A stretch of DNA of 64,000 bases from Globodera rostochiensis. Taxonomy: Eukaryota > Nematoda > Chromadorea > Rhabditida > Heteroderidae. A program made the translations under genes and the position numbers. How positions within the stretch are numbered: the first letter of the stretch is position 1; every line of letters begins with the position of its first letter. The stretch covers positions 754,142 through 818,141 of the forward strand of contig JAEVLN010000005.1 in assembly GCA_018350325.1 (NCBI GenBank), in the 5' to 3' direction. Shown one piece after another: positions 23,115 through 33,543 of the stretch. The notes beneath the pieces were generated by a model. That model did no database searches. It was not told the origin of the DNA and saw nothing but the letters and a program-made list of their open reading frames with translations.

Positions 23115-23905
23115 AATAAATTTTTGAACTACAGACCTTAAAATTTAATTAGGAATTACCTACGTCAATAATTGCATTCCTTTTGATAGCATAAGAAGGT
23201 GAAAAAGCAGCATTGAGCATCAAGCAGCAAATTCGACTTTTCTTCATTAAAATCAAAAATAAAGTTAAATTTCGCTTCATTAGTTATATTTCTAGGTAAA
23301 CAATTGATTTGAGCAATTTCCTGCCCCAAAGCGTTTCATTTTTGCATCTTATTATCGCATAACCATTTAGCCAATTTATGACACGAAAGAAAAAAACGCT
23401 AAATTCGAAAATTATGTTGACGGATTTTCACCCATTTAACCAAAATTCTGTAATGCACATTTTTCCCAATAACTCGAAAATAAATATATTAAGTAAAAAA
23501 CGGCTTTATTAATGGAGTATTATATTATTTTCTAGGATTTGAGAAAAAATTGTCGGACGTAACGGAAGTTTCTCGTTATCACTAACAAATCAATCAGTGA
23601 GTGCATTTTGAAGATTATTGATGTGAATGCCAATATGTGCCATTGTAATTATCGGTTATTTCAATGCATTTGCACTATTTGTGTGTCATTTCCATGCCCC
23701 CCCCCCTCTCTGCCGTCGATGATCCTTTTCTTTATTAGTAGAGCCTCGATTTTTAAGCACTAATTTGTATAATTTGTAAACGCCTAGAATAGGTAAGCAC
23801 TAAAAAATTCCGAAAAATGAAATAATTGTCGCGTTATATTTGAAGGATTTTAAACAAAAAAAAAGTCAAATTTTTAGCATCGCCAGTTATAAAAAACTTT
23901 GTGAC
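23115..23905. promoter_or_regulatory. Divergent intergenic region between BTB copies B and C
   Basis: 791 bp separate the start codons of two head-to-head paralogues. It must carry both promoters. No specific motif is recognised; a poly-C run lies at 23698-23706. Confidence 0.5.
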
Positions 23906-25683
23906 ATGTCAAAATCAAACTCTTTGGTGAGTCGAATGAAGCGTTTGCTTAGCACGGGCAATGGGGCGGACGTTCATTTTTTGGTTGGGGCAGGAGACGT
24001 AAAGGAGGCGAGCATTTTTTCCAATATTTTTGTTCTGATTCCTAAAATTAAGCTTCTGCCGGCACATAAAACGATCTTGGGGACGGCCTCCGACGTTTTT
24101 GAGGCAATGTTCCGCGTTGACGCTGAAAATGGAAAGTCCGCCGCCGCTGGGACCGGTGCGGGATAATAATTTTATTAAATGAATTTAAAAAGGCATTTTA
24201 GCCAAAGAAGTTGAGCCCGTGGAGCTGCCCGATGTGGAGGTGGGCGCGTTCAAGGCGATGCTCAGCTTCATTTATGCGGACGATTTGAGCGGACTGAACG
24301 GGGACAATGCAATCGCTGTGCTTTATGCGGGTCAGAAAATTTTTATGAATTTATTTTCGGTTTAAATTTTTAATTTAAGCAAAAAAATATAACCTCCCTG
24401 AACTTATCAATTTGTGTGTTAACATTCCCGTATGGAAGCTACGCAATGTTTTCCTCGCGTTTGACCAAGCTCGCTACCTTGGAGAAGAGGTGGTGAAATT
24501 TTTCAAAAAATCGAATTTTTTATTTTTTGGGACTTTGCTCGTCGCTGTTTGGAGCACATCGATCAAAAGGCCAGCACTTTGATCCCCTCAAAAGCGTTTT
24601 TGCAAATGGATCAAAAACTATTATGTGAAATTCTGGACCGCGATCAGCTGCGCGTCAGCGAAATTGCAATTTGGAATTCCGTAAGATTAATAATTTAATA
24701 TTCATTTTGTCTCTTTTAATTGTTTCAATTTATGTTTATGAGAAAATTGCGCTAAAATTTTAGAACATGGAAAAAGGGGTGCAGTAGGGGACCTTTTTGG
24801 TCCGACGGACAAGAGTTACTGGACCTTTCGTATAGACCGGGTTTTTAAACAAATTCTTTAAAATCTTAAACTTTTTTGTTATTAACAAAAAAGTTTAAAT
24901 TTCCCTAAAAATTTATCGGCGGCACCTATCGGGCCTCATCAACTCATCAACGAACCCGAGGCTAAACACCCCTAAATCGACTTTTTAGTTGAGGTACTCC
25001 CTCGAAGGCAAAATCCTAAATAAGCTCCTGGTGCCTGCCTCGGTATGGGGAATGAGTATTTTCACAAAACCTTTCCATAAAAATGTCAATCCAATAAATT
25101 TAAAAAACACATAAATCCGTAATTATTAATTAGGCACTTCGTTGGGCGAACGAACAATGCCGTCAAAATGGGAAAGAGTGTTCGGCAGAGAATCGACGTG
25201 AAATGCTCGGCCCGGCACTTTACAAAATTCGTTTTCCTCTCATCCCAAAAGAGGCGTTTTCTGATAAAATAGGTTTCCATTTTTGAATGACAGTCAGGAT
25301 GCCCAATTGTAAACTCCAAAAAGCCTTAGCAAGCTGAAAAAACAGGAAATTTTAGGCGTATAAATATATGAATTTAATGACAAAACTTTATTTTTTTGTT
25401 AAGGAATTTTCGAATACAATTTTTTAAGAATTCTGTTTCACTTCTGCTGGGGGAGGGGGGCGGGGGATGGTCACCCGGATGACATTTTTAATTTTATTTC
25501 ATCTACTGCTAATGTTCTCATATTTCGTCAGTTGAATCCCAACTTTTGACAGTTCCGTCCGGGGTGTTGACCAGTGACCAGATGATCAGCGTGTTTCTCT
25601 ATTATTGTCACCCGTATCGAGCTCTGTCCGAGCAGTATCCGCTACAATTTCCTCAACAATATCGAGGCTTACTGAAGTCTTGA
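23906..25683 (+). CDS. BTB-BACK protein, copy C, lacks MATH and has a broken acceptor
   Basis: Exons by homology: 23906-24007, 24053-24155, 24202-24330, 24380-24489, 24531-24680, 25134-25272, 25553-25683. It encodes BTB ([31 protein letters not shown]) and BACK (RRCLEHIDQKAS, ALRWANEQCRQNGKECSAEN, LGPALYKIRFPLIPKEAFS) and ends YRGLLKS then TGA, where A and B splice on to MATH. No MATH exon is visible downstream. Intron 1 has a GC donor (GAG|GCGAGC). Before exon 5 the expected CAG|GAC is TTTTTTGG|GAC, so no AG is present; retention of the 41-bp intron would shift frame. All exons remain open, so C is either a very recent pseudogene or is spliced non-canonically. Confidence 0.7.
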
Positions 25684-27095
25684 ACAATATTGGCACATAT
25701 TATTTGACCTAATTATAAGAATTCTATTCAAGTTGTTTTTATTCTTGACTCGAAATAGCTCAAAACCAGAGTATGGGTACATCTATGCGCATTAGCTGAC
25801 TGAATATGTTTTTCGATTTAATTGTTTTTTTAAATTATAATTCAACTGACGCAATATATGCGCTGAGCCAATTTCAAGCTTCACCTTGATGGAGAGATTT
25901 TAGATGGAACATTGAAATTTCAGGGGTCTTTTGACCCGATCAGAAGCGGTACGAAAACAGTTTGGAAAGACGGTTCCGGGGTTATCATAAACCAAAGTTA
26001 CGCAATATGAATCAAAGTCTCGGTCCCGGTTTTTCTGGTTCCGGTACGTCCGGTTCCGGTTTTTCCAAAAGGTCCGGTCCCGTGCCACCCTACTTCAAAC
26101 CCAAGTTATTGAGAAAAAATCCACTAATTTTAGTAAAATTCTGGATTTTTGCCAAAAGGTTCCGAATTCCGGACCCAAACATGTCGGAAACTGGAAGGCA
26201 TCTCTCTTAAATTATGATCAAGGATCAGAACAGAAACATTGGTTTCGCTGCTGATCAACTTTTCACAGAAGATAAAGGAGGTTATCTCCGTTCATTCGAG
26301 ACGAATTAGGGATTGATTATGCAAAGCTTTGCGGGTGGCGTTCTTCGCCCTCGCAGAGTTTTGGTGGGATTTAAATGATCGGCGGATGGATCAAATCAAG
26401 AAGCATTGGTTGAGAACAGAGTGATCGCTTTTTGCACGGATTGCAATTTTTAATCATTTTTTGTTGTCGCAAAAACTCATTCGCCAAACTATAAAATTTG
26501 GAGCCAATTTCTTGGGAACTCAGAAGGCTTTTAGGGCAATTCGTCTCAAAAATTTCCGTCAACAGTCAAAAAATAACGGATATCCGCCCGCGCATATCCG
26601 GATACCCACGGCCTGTTCATTATTATTGTTGTTTTATGTTTTGTTATTTTTCTGATAAAATTTTATTTAATTATCTTTTTAATTAATAAATATTTTAATT
26701 TAAAAAAATTGAATTGAACTTTCAATCAGAGGACTTAAGGACCAATTGAGATTACGATCAAGATTTACTAAATTTCTCAATCGGCCAATCTCTAATTTCA
26801 GTAAAATTAAATTATCTTTTAGTAAAATTTCTATTTAAAATAATATACGAATTTGAGCGACTATCATTTTCATTTTTGCCCATTTACAATTCATTTTGGC
26901 TTATTCATCCCCAACAGTTTATAAATAAAAACATCGCATTCCTTTCATTGGTCACATTTTTCTCTTTTTTTACTTCTAAATACTCCATCATCTCTTTGCC
27001 TTAAGGGCTATTCATTTCGTTTATTTCAGCTATTCCACCAATTTTCATTGAAAATATTTTTCAGGCAATTTAAATTAAACACGAATATTAAAGGC
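25684..27095. other. Non-coding stretch
   Basis: No gene is supported. Around 25965-26090 the words CGGTTCCGG and GGTCCCGG recur, resembling the interior of the 43.0-43.9 kb MITE. The last 150 bp presumably hold the promoter of the Ly6-like gene. Confidence 0.4.
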
Positions 27096-27909
27096 ATGTT
27101 TTGCCCAACTGTTCTGTTTTCTTGCATTCTCTTTGGTGTTCTGTCTTCCGTTAAGGGTTTGCAAATTTTCAAACAAAAATTTTAAAAATTAAATTTCATA
27201 GGCTTGCGTTGCAACAAGGAATTTGCTGTTGAGGCAGGAGCTAATTTCAGCAAGAATTCAATGGAATCCGTTTGCTCGGGACCGGACACCGTCTGTTCCT
27301 TTGTGCAGTGCACGGACTCATCGGGAAAAGGCAAATTGCGTTGAAAATAAGTGCTAGGGTATTGCGGGACCGGGTCCATTTTTAAAATTCTTTCAAAATT
27401 CCTTTAAGTTTATAATTGAATATTTTTATTAAAAGTTATTAAAAAGCATTTGTAGCAATGCCAATTTTTAGCCATTCCATCCATTGAAAACATTGGCTGT
27501 GAAGACCCAAAGCGTGTGAATTGCACAAAATTGGGGGACGAATGCAATATAAAAGGCGGCAAAATTTGTTGCCAAACGTGTGCCACCGATCTGTGCAATG
27601 TCGAGAAAATTTGCGAAGGGTTAAGCATTTTTTTCGCCATTTTTTTAAAATTCCTAATTTTTCAGAGAGCCCACGAACAAAGGTGGTGGCGGTGGTGGTG
27701 GCACTGCTCCCAGTGGTGGTGTTTCTGTCCGTGCCGGTGTTGTGGCACTGGTAGTGCCATTGATGCTCCATGTCTGTTGGATGCACGTTGCCAAAAGTTT
27801 TATTTTTTGCTTTACATTAATTGAATTTAAACGATTTCCTTTCTTTGCTAAGGCATCTGATGAGAAACGCTTCAACAAATTGCGCAAGAAATTAATGAAC
27901 AATTATTGA
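27096..27909 (+). CDS. Ly6/three-finger-like secreted or membrane protein, copy 1
   Basis: Exons: 27096-27156, 27202-27330, 27472-27619, 27666-27909. Signal peptide MFCPTVLFSCILFGVLSSVKG, then a cysteine-rich domain starting LRCNKEF and ending with the Ly6/uPAR hallmark CCQTCATDLCN. A Gly-rich linker and a hydrophobic segment (VVALVVPLMLHVCWMHV) follow. Intron 2 has a GC donor (AAAG|GCAAAT), where copy 2 has AAAG|GTAAAT; an in-frame TGA follows immediately, so splicing is required. Unlike copy 2, the reading frame continues about 30 residues past the hydrophobic segment (KRFNKLRKKLMNNY), which suggests a membrane-spanning tail rather than a GPI signal. Related nematode proteins modulate receptors at the cell surface; the specific role here is unknown. 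Confidence 0.72.
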
Positions 27910-28192
27910 ATATGAAAATTTTGCGATCATTAGAGACAGGATTTTCAGGCGTTTGCTTCTTCCTTTTTTTATGAATAAAAATTGAGGTATTCCGAATATT
28001 TTTGATTTAAAGCGTCTTTTTGGTGCCTATAAATAAATGCCTATGGAAATTCACCGTAATTGCTAGTTTCTTCTAATCGACACTATTGTACTTTTAAAAA
28101 TAACGATCATTGCCGACTTGTCTTACTGCCGAATTGACCAAACACCGGTCAACTTGGACAAAGTGCCTCAAATTTTGCAGTTAAAATATTGG

Positions 28193-28680
28193 ACAAAAAT
28201 GCCAAAATTGATGAGGAAATTCGAGAACAACAGATAAACAATGAAGAAAATAAAAGATATAACTCGAAGTTTACGATTGCCTAAGACAAAGAAAAGCGCC
28301 CTAAGTGCGTTGCTGAATAAAAAAGAGCATATGATGAAGCTTAGAATTGCCCCAAACATGAAAATCGTCTCTTCAAACTCCATAGGAGGGAATGGCATAA
28401 ACTTGCCCAATGCCACTCACCTTTGGCATATATCTTTGTCAAAGTAAAGCAATGTATAATGTAGCGCAATGCCACATGCCAAATTGGCTTCACGCAAATG
28501 CCAACACATTCTCTCGCATCCCCTCCACTTTCATCGTTTACCCTGCTATTTCTGAGGCTTGTCATCTTTCACAAAATGTTAAACAAAGTCACATTCGAAG
28601 CCATCGATTAAAAGCCGCATAAAAATGCCGAGAAATGCAGCAGAAAGCACATTCAATTTTATTTTCTTTATTATTATTCC
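28193..28680 (+). promoter_or_regulatory. ATGCCA cluster upstream of the 28.9 kb secreted gene
   Basis: ATGCCA or its reverse occurs at 28199, 28393, 28410, 28424, 28469, 28476 and 28498, six of them within 111 bp. The 28460-28680 part is homologous in the same orientation to 13690-13890 upstream of gene D. ATGCCA is the described dorsal-gland promoter element (DOG box) in potato cyst nematodes. The next start codon downstream is 28941, which encodes a signal peptide. Confidence 0.65.
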
Positions 28681-28940
28681 CTTTTTGACCATATTTGCCA
28701 AAAAAAAATATTTAGTTGCACAAGAATGAAGAGGTCCGGCCGTGCCGAGATAGGCGCCGCCGGGTAAAACTTTGAGACTTATGTTTTTTTTCTCCCACAA
28801 GGGGCCCGTTTCCTCATTTTTTCCATTTGCTATTTTGTATAATTAATCTACATATGTATTTGTTGGTATCTGATCAGATAACCCCAATGAAAAGCACATG
28901 AAATTTCCTTGAATAATCTAATAAACATATATTCAGGAGC

Positions 28941-30125
28941 ATGAAGTTTTCTTCCAAATCAGTTTTTTTGTTATTGGTCAGTTTGTTGTCAACATTTGAA
29001 TTTGGCGCTTTGACAGAGTTCGAAGAATGGGTGACTGTATGCCAGAAAATGATCGACAAAATTGAGAAAGCACCAATCATTCGAGATGATACTGTAAATT
29101 GCAAAGATCAAGGCGCTACTGTTGATGCCCTTCAAAAGTTGAAGGAGGAATTGAACAGCTTACAAAAAAAAGTGAACGATTTTATGGCAGGCAAATCAAT
29201 GCCACGGAACTTATTTGAAAGATTGGAGCGGCCGATAGAAAATGCGAAAGCGTATTTTAAACAGTTGAAGAAAGGCGTCGATGATTTTGGGTGGGAGACC
29301 GACCAAAAGTATTTGGACAACTTAGTGCCGAGGATTCGCTCACAAATTCTTGGACTTCGAGCAGAGTTTGGCACTTTGGCTATGGAGTTTCAGTTGAAAC
29401 TCATTGATCAAAAGGACTGGCGAGGAGGACAAGACAAGGCAGACTTTGAGGCAAAACTGCACCAGATTTTGGCATTTTTAAAGCACAACAAAACGCATTG
29501 TGCCGAGGAACCTTTTGAACATGCAAAGGCAAAAATTGCCAACTTTAATGAGCAGGAAGCAAATGAAAAGCTGCAAAACCTCGTTAAAATGCTGATTTTG
29601 GAGGCAAATTTAAGCATTTTGGAAAACGAATTAGTCGCTAAAACCCATGCTTTTCAACATCCACAAATTGATGTTAGCGGCTTCATCAATTTTGCTCTCC
29701 AATGTCACTCAGAGTTGAAGCGAATTAAAAGTGTCGTAGCCGACTTACCAAATGATTTGGAACATCAGGTCAAGAAAATCAATTCCTATTAATGAAAAAT
29801 AATTTTTTGTTTAAAGGAATTTCTCAAAAAATTGGACGCTTTTCCAGAGCGGGCACAGGAGATCACGCAACAACTGAAGCTGAATATTTTAAAGGAATTG
29901 GATGAGCTTAAACACAAAATAAGTTCAACTTTTAATGGCGTAACGGACAGACAAGCCGTGGAATTGTGTGATGAAGTGATGGCGGTCATTCGAGACATTT
30001 GTTTGCCAAGACTTGAAATTTATATGCAAATTAGACGCATTAAAGAGTCGGCTAATGTTTTGAAATTTGTAAAACTTCAAGAAATGATCGAATATCAGAG
30101 TCAACGAATCAACAATTTGTGGTGA
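28941..30125 (+). CDS. Secreted helical protein, candidate gland effector (378 aa)
   Basis: Exons 28941-29768 and 29817-30125, joined by a 48-bp GT-AG intron in phase 0. The N-terminus MKFSSKSVFLLLVSLLSTFE is a clear signal peptide. The rest is almost entirely charged amphipathic helix (LQKLKEELNSLQKKVNDFM, RSQILGLRAEFGTLAMEF, AQEITQQLKLNILKELDELK) with only a few cysteines and no transmembrane segment. I recognise no domain. An extra 3' exon from about 30173 (TIFGKERIIELNDVVVVERQ) is open, but I cannot join it in frame with canonical sites. The ATGCCA cluster 440-750 bp upstream suggests dorsal-gland expression and delivery into the host plant. This is inference. Confidence 0.75.
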
Positions 30126-31543
30126 ATTTTATTTCCAATTTTAGAGAAAAAATGAATATTTTTATAATTTTAGGGACAATATTTGGCAAGGAAAGAATTA
30201 TTGAACTAAATGATGTTGTGGTGGTGGAGAGGCAGCGGCAGAAAGTCCGATCAGCAGATTAACCAAAGTTTTTTTTCCTAAATTCTCTGTCCTTTCTCAC
30301 TTTTGTTGCACTCCTTTATTTCATCTATTTGTTTTGATAAATTTGGGGGTTCTAATTTTTTAAATATAATTTTCGTAACGTGCATTCAAAGCGTTAACAT
30401 TTTGTTGCCGCTAAAGGCGAAAATTTGTAATTTTTTCAGTGGGATTCGGTAACTTTTTCATATTACTCCTTTTTGAGACTTTAAAATTTAATTTTCGCAA
30501 ACATTAAAATTCATTTCTAAACTCCGCGATCTCAAGAAAACGGAAAATTGATGATCAGAAATAGAGACGGTGATTATTAAAGCAATTTTAGAATGTTAAC
30601 ATATATTTAGCAACTGCCATTACATAAACTAAATGAAAAACCCATTAAATTTTGGTGTCTTGAGTCTCTAAAAGTCTCGGGGTTTTTGGGGTCTCGGTAA
30701 ATTTAGGTATCGAGCATCACTAGTAATGGGTGTTATTTGTCCGAGGTTTTATATTCCTGTAGAAAAATGAATTTTTGTATTTTAATTTCCAAATTCTAAT
30801 TTAAACTTAATTTGATGAGATCGACAGCCATCAATTTTGTAAATATTTAATAAATCATATTTTTTTTAACCCAATTTTGGCTTAATCATCCCTCATTTTT
30901 TTTCGTCCGTTTGCTTGCTTTTCATCCAACATCATTTTTAAAGCATTCCATTCGATTCACATCGTTTTTATAATGTAAATAATAAAAATGGTCACCGTGT
31001 CATCGGCAAAAATGAAAACATTTATTTATTTAATTTTCTTTTGCTCTAAAAGGATAAATCGATTGTTTTATTTTGATATTTATATTTTTTTAGGGTTGCT
31101 CCCCGACCATTTCGGGGTGGGAAAGTCGGGGTTCTTCGGGGCGGAAAGCAACCCCTACTTTAATTGATCAATTAACGTTTTGTCTGTAAATCATTATATT
31201 TTTTATTTTGCGCTTTTCACGGGGGTGAAAAGTGCAAAAAAAACAAAGAGAATATGCGTGCAGGTAGTAAACAGCAAAAGCTTGCGCACCCCCACCACCT
31301 TCACTAAAAAAATAAAAGAAAAGGGCCATCCATATACATAGCAATGAAAGATGTTATTTTTATCATTTTTTTACATTTTAATTTAATTTTAAAAAACCTA
31401 AAATATTTTAAACTTTTCAATTTATTATTTCTTTTCGATAGTTTACTTTAAGAAACAAGTAGTTAACTTGATTCAACTGTCTTATAAAATGATATCAAAC
31501 AATTTAAGAATTCCAAACTTTTGTAAAAGAACAATTTAAGAAT
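30126..31543. other. Intergenic region with small MITE-like inverted repeat
   Basis: Mostly AT-rich. At 31091-31157 a 67-bp block begins TAGGGTTGCTCCCCGACC and ends GCAACCCCTA, resembling a minimal hAT-like MITE, but flanking 8-bp sequences do not match. About 30660-30720 shares TCTCGG..TTTTTGG words with an insert at 12.1-12.4 kb. No other gene is seen. Confidence 0.45.
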
Positions 31544-32541
31544 ATGTTTCGCAAAATTTCTTTGGCTGCTTGCATTCATTTTGGCGTTCTGTCAGTCGTT
31601 ACGGGTTCGAACTCTTAAAAATTTCCAATATTTTTCATTTAAATTCCGCAGGCCTAAAATGCCAAAAGGAATTCGCCCTTTTTGAGCCGGAAAGTCAGTT
31701 CAGCGATAACACATTGGAGATCGAATGTGCAATTCAAAGTCATCGCTGCATTTATGTGAAGTGCACAGCACACTCTACGGGAAAAGGTAAATTGCGGGAA
31801 AAATAAAATTAAGTAGCTCATGCCATTCTCTTAGACTTGAGCGAATTCCCGGAATTGGGAATTTCCGGGATCAAAATTCGGAGGTTTTGGCCAGAAAATC
31901 CCTATAAATTTTCGGATTTTGAAAATTGAAATCCGGTCCCGGGTTTTACACAAAATCAGGTTTTGCTCAACTTTAATTTAAAAAAAGCCTGCTCATGAAC
32001 ACTTTTTCTCTCAATCAAATAAATTTTAATTTTGAATTTTAGCCATTCCATTCACTGAAAACGTCGGCTGTGAAGACCCAAAGCGTGTGAATTGCACAAA
32101 ATTGGGGGACGAATGCAATATAAAAGGCGGCAAAATTTGTTGCCAAACGTGTGCCACCGATCTGTGCAATGTCGAGAAAATTTGCGAAGGGTTAAGCATT
32201 TTTTTCGCCATTTTTTTTTTGTTTGTTTCTTTATGAGTTAATTTAAATTACTTATTTTTGCATTATTATTTTGTTTTTAATTAAATAAAAAAAACTTTTG
32301 ATTGCTTTTTTAGTTAATTTCTTAACTCATTTTTGTTTTTAATTCTGTTTTTTGCTTTAATTTTCTATTATTTATTTTTTGTTGTTTCTTTAGCAATGTT
32401 ACCATTACCCTCAAGGGTGGTCCTGCGATGACAGCTGGCGGTGTTGCTGCCGTCCGTGCACGCGTTGGTGTTGTGGTACTGCTGCCAGTGCTGTCGCTGC
32501 TGCTTAATTTTTTTGCAATTTGCTTCACAAAATGTCAATAA
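31544..32541 (+). CDS. Ly6/three-finger-like GPI-type protein, copy 2
   Basis: Exons: 31544-31604, 31652-31786, 32043-32190, 32394-32541. Signal peptide MFRKISLAACIHFGVLSVVTG, then LKCQKEF and the Ly6 ending CCQTCATDLCN. The C-terminus is a hydrophobic tail (VGVVVLLPVLSLLLNFFAIC) ending six residues later (FTKCQ), typical of a GPI-anchor signal. All introns use GT-AG. Exon 3 and the first ~25 bases of the following intron are almost identical to copy 1 (about four differences, all at the 5' end), whereas exons 1, 2 and 4 are strongly diverged. Tandem duplicate of copy 1 on the same strand, flanking the secreted helical gene. Confidence 0.75.
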
Positions 32542-33543
32542 TTTAAATTTATATCGACACATTCATTTACTTTTTAAAGGCATTTGACCGCGACGGGTTG
32601 CGGCGGTGCGAGAAGTTTTTCTTCAAATTTGGGAGGATAAATGGAAGAAATTGATCCAATTTTTGAATGTATGTAAATGAGAAATGATCAGAGATTTATT
32701 AAATTGCCTTAGCCAATAGCTTTTGTTCGATCAAAAAATAATTCGTTGTAAAACAAATGTATAAATGTGATAAATTAACAAAGTTGGCATGTCGCCAAGC
32801 CTCCCCAAAACTTTGTTTATTGGTCTGTCTGCCTGCTTACAAGTGCTATATAAATATGCCAAAATGTTTCTAAAATTTAAGCTTTTCCTGAAGTAAATAA
32901 ATGCATTCCGTTCATTCCCCAAACGCAATGAGTGCATTAGGCCAATTTTGTCGTGGCCATAACAATCAATAATAAATAGTCCACATTTTCGTTGCCCAGT
33001 CAACAAACAGCAGAACAATTTTTCGCTTTTCTCTTTTCTCGAGTTTCACCCAAACACTTCGAATGAATAAATTGGTTGTGCCCCCGGGCGTGACGTTGAG
33101 AAATTTTGAAATATTTTATTTTATTCAAAATTAGCTCACATAGTATGTGTGTTAGTTAAAAACTATCAAAAAATTCTTTAATCAACATATTATTATCATA
33201 TTTAAAAAAACTTTTAATTAAATACTAAATAAATTTAGAAGAAACATATATGTACATAATAGCCCAAACTTTTTATATTTCCCTTTGCTAATCGATTTGC
33301 CTCTTTTTTTACGTAAACAATTTCGTTATCTTTGCTCGGTGAAAGGGGCCAAACATTTGGACGACTAATCGCTGGAAATTTCACAATAATTTCAAAATTC
33401 TAATTTTTATAAATATTTGACCCATAGATTCATTATCTAATAAAGTATTTTGTGCAAAAATTTTTATTGTTTTGAATTTTTATATACCCACATAATGTTA
33501 AAAAAGGTATACTTTTAGAAGAAAATATTTTCAATTACTAAAT
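32542..33543. other. Intergenic region
   Basis: AT-rich with no recognisable gene, RNA or element. It probably holds the promoter of the PH-domain gene. Confidence 0.45.

Noticed and set aside
27661..27754. Alternative frame for the Ly6 copy 1 last exon (KVVAVVVALLPVVVFLSVPV)
   Set aside because: It looks like a GPI tail, but the splice phase and alignment with copy 2 select the Gly-rich frame instead.
30173..30261. Third exon for the 28.9 kb secreted gene (TIFGKERIIELNDVVVV)
   Set aside because: The frame is attractive but no canonical donor in exon 2 gives the required phase; noted only as a possibility.
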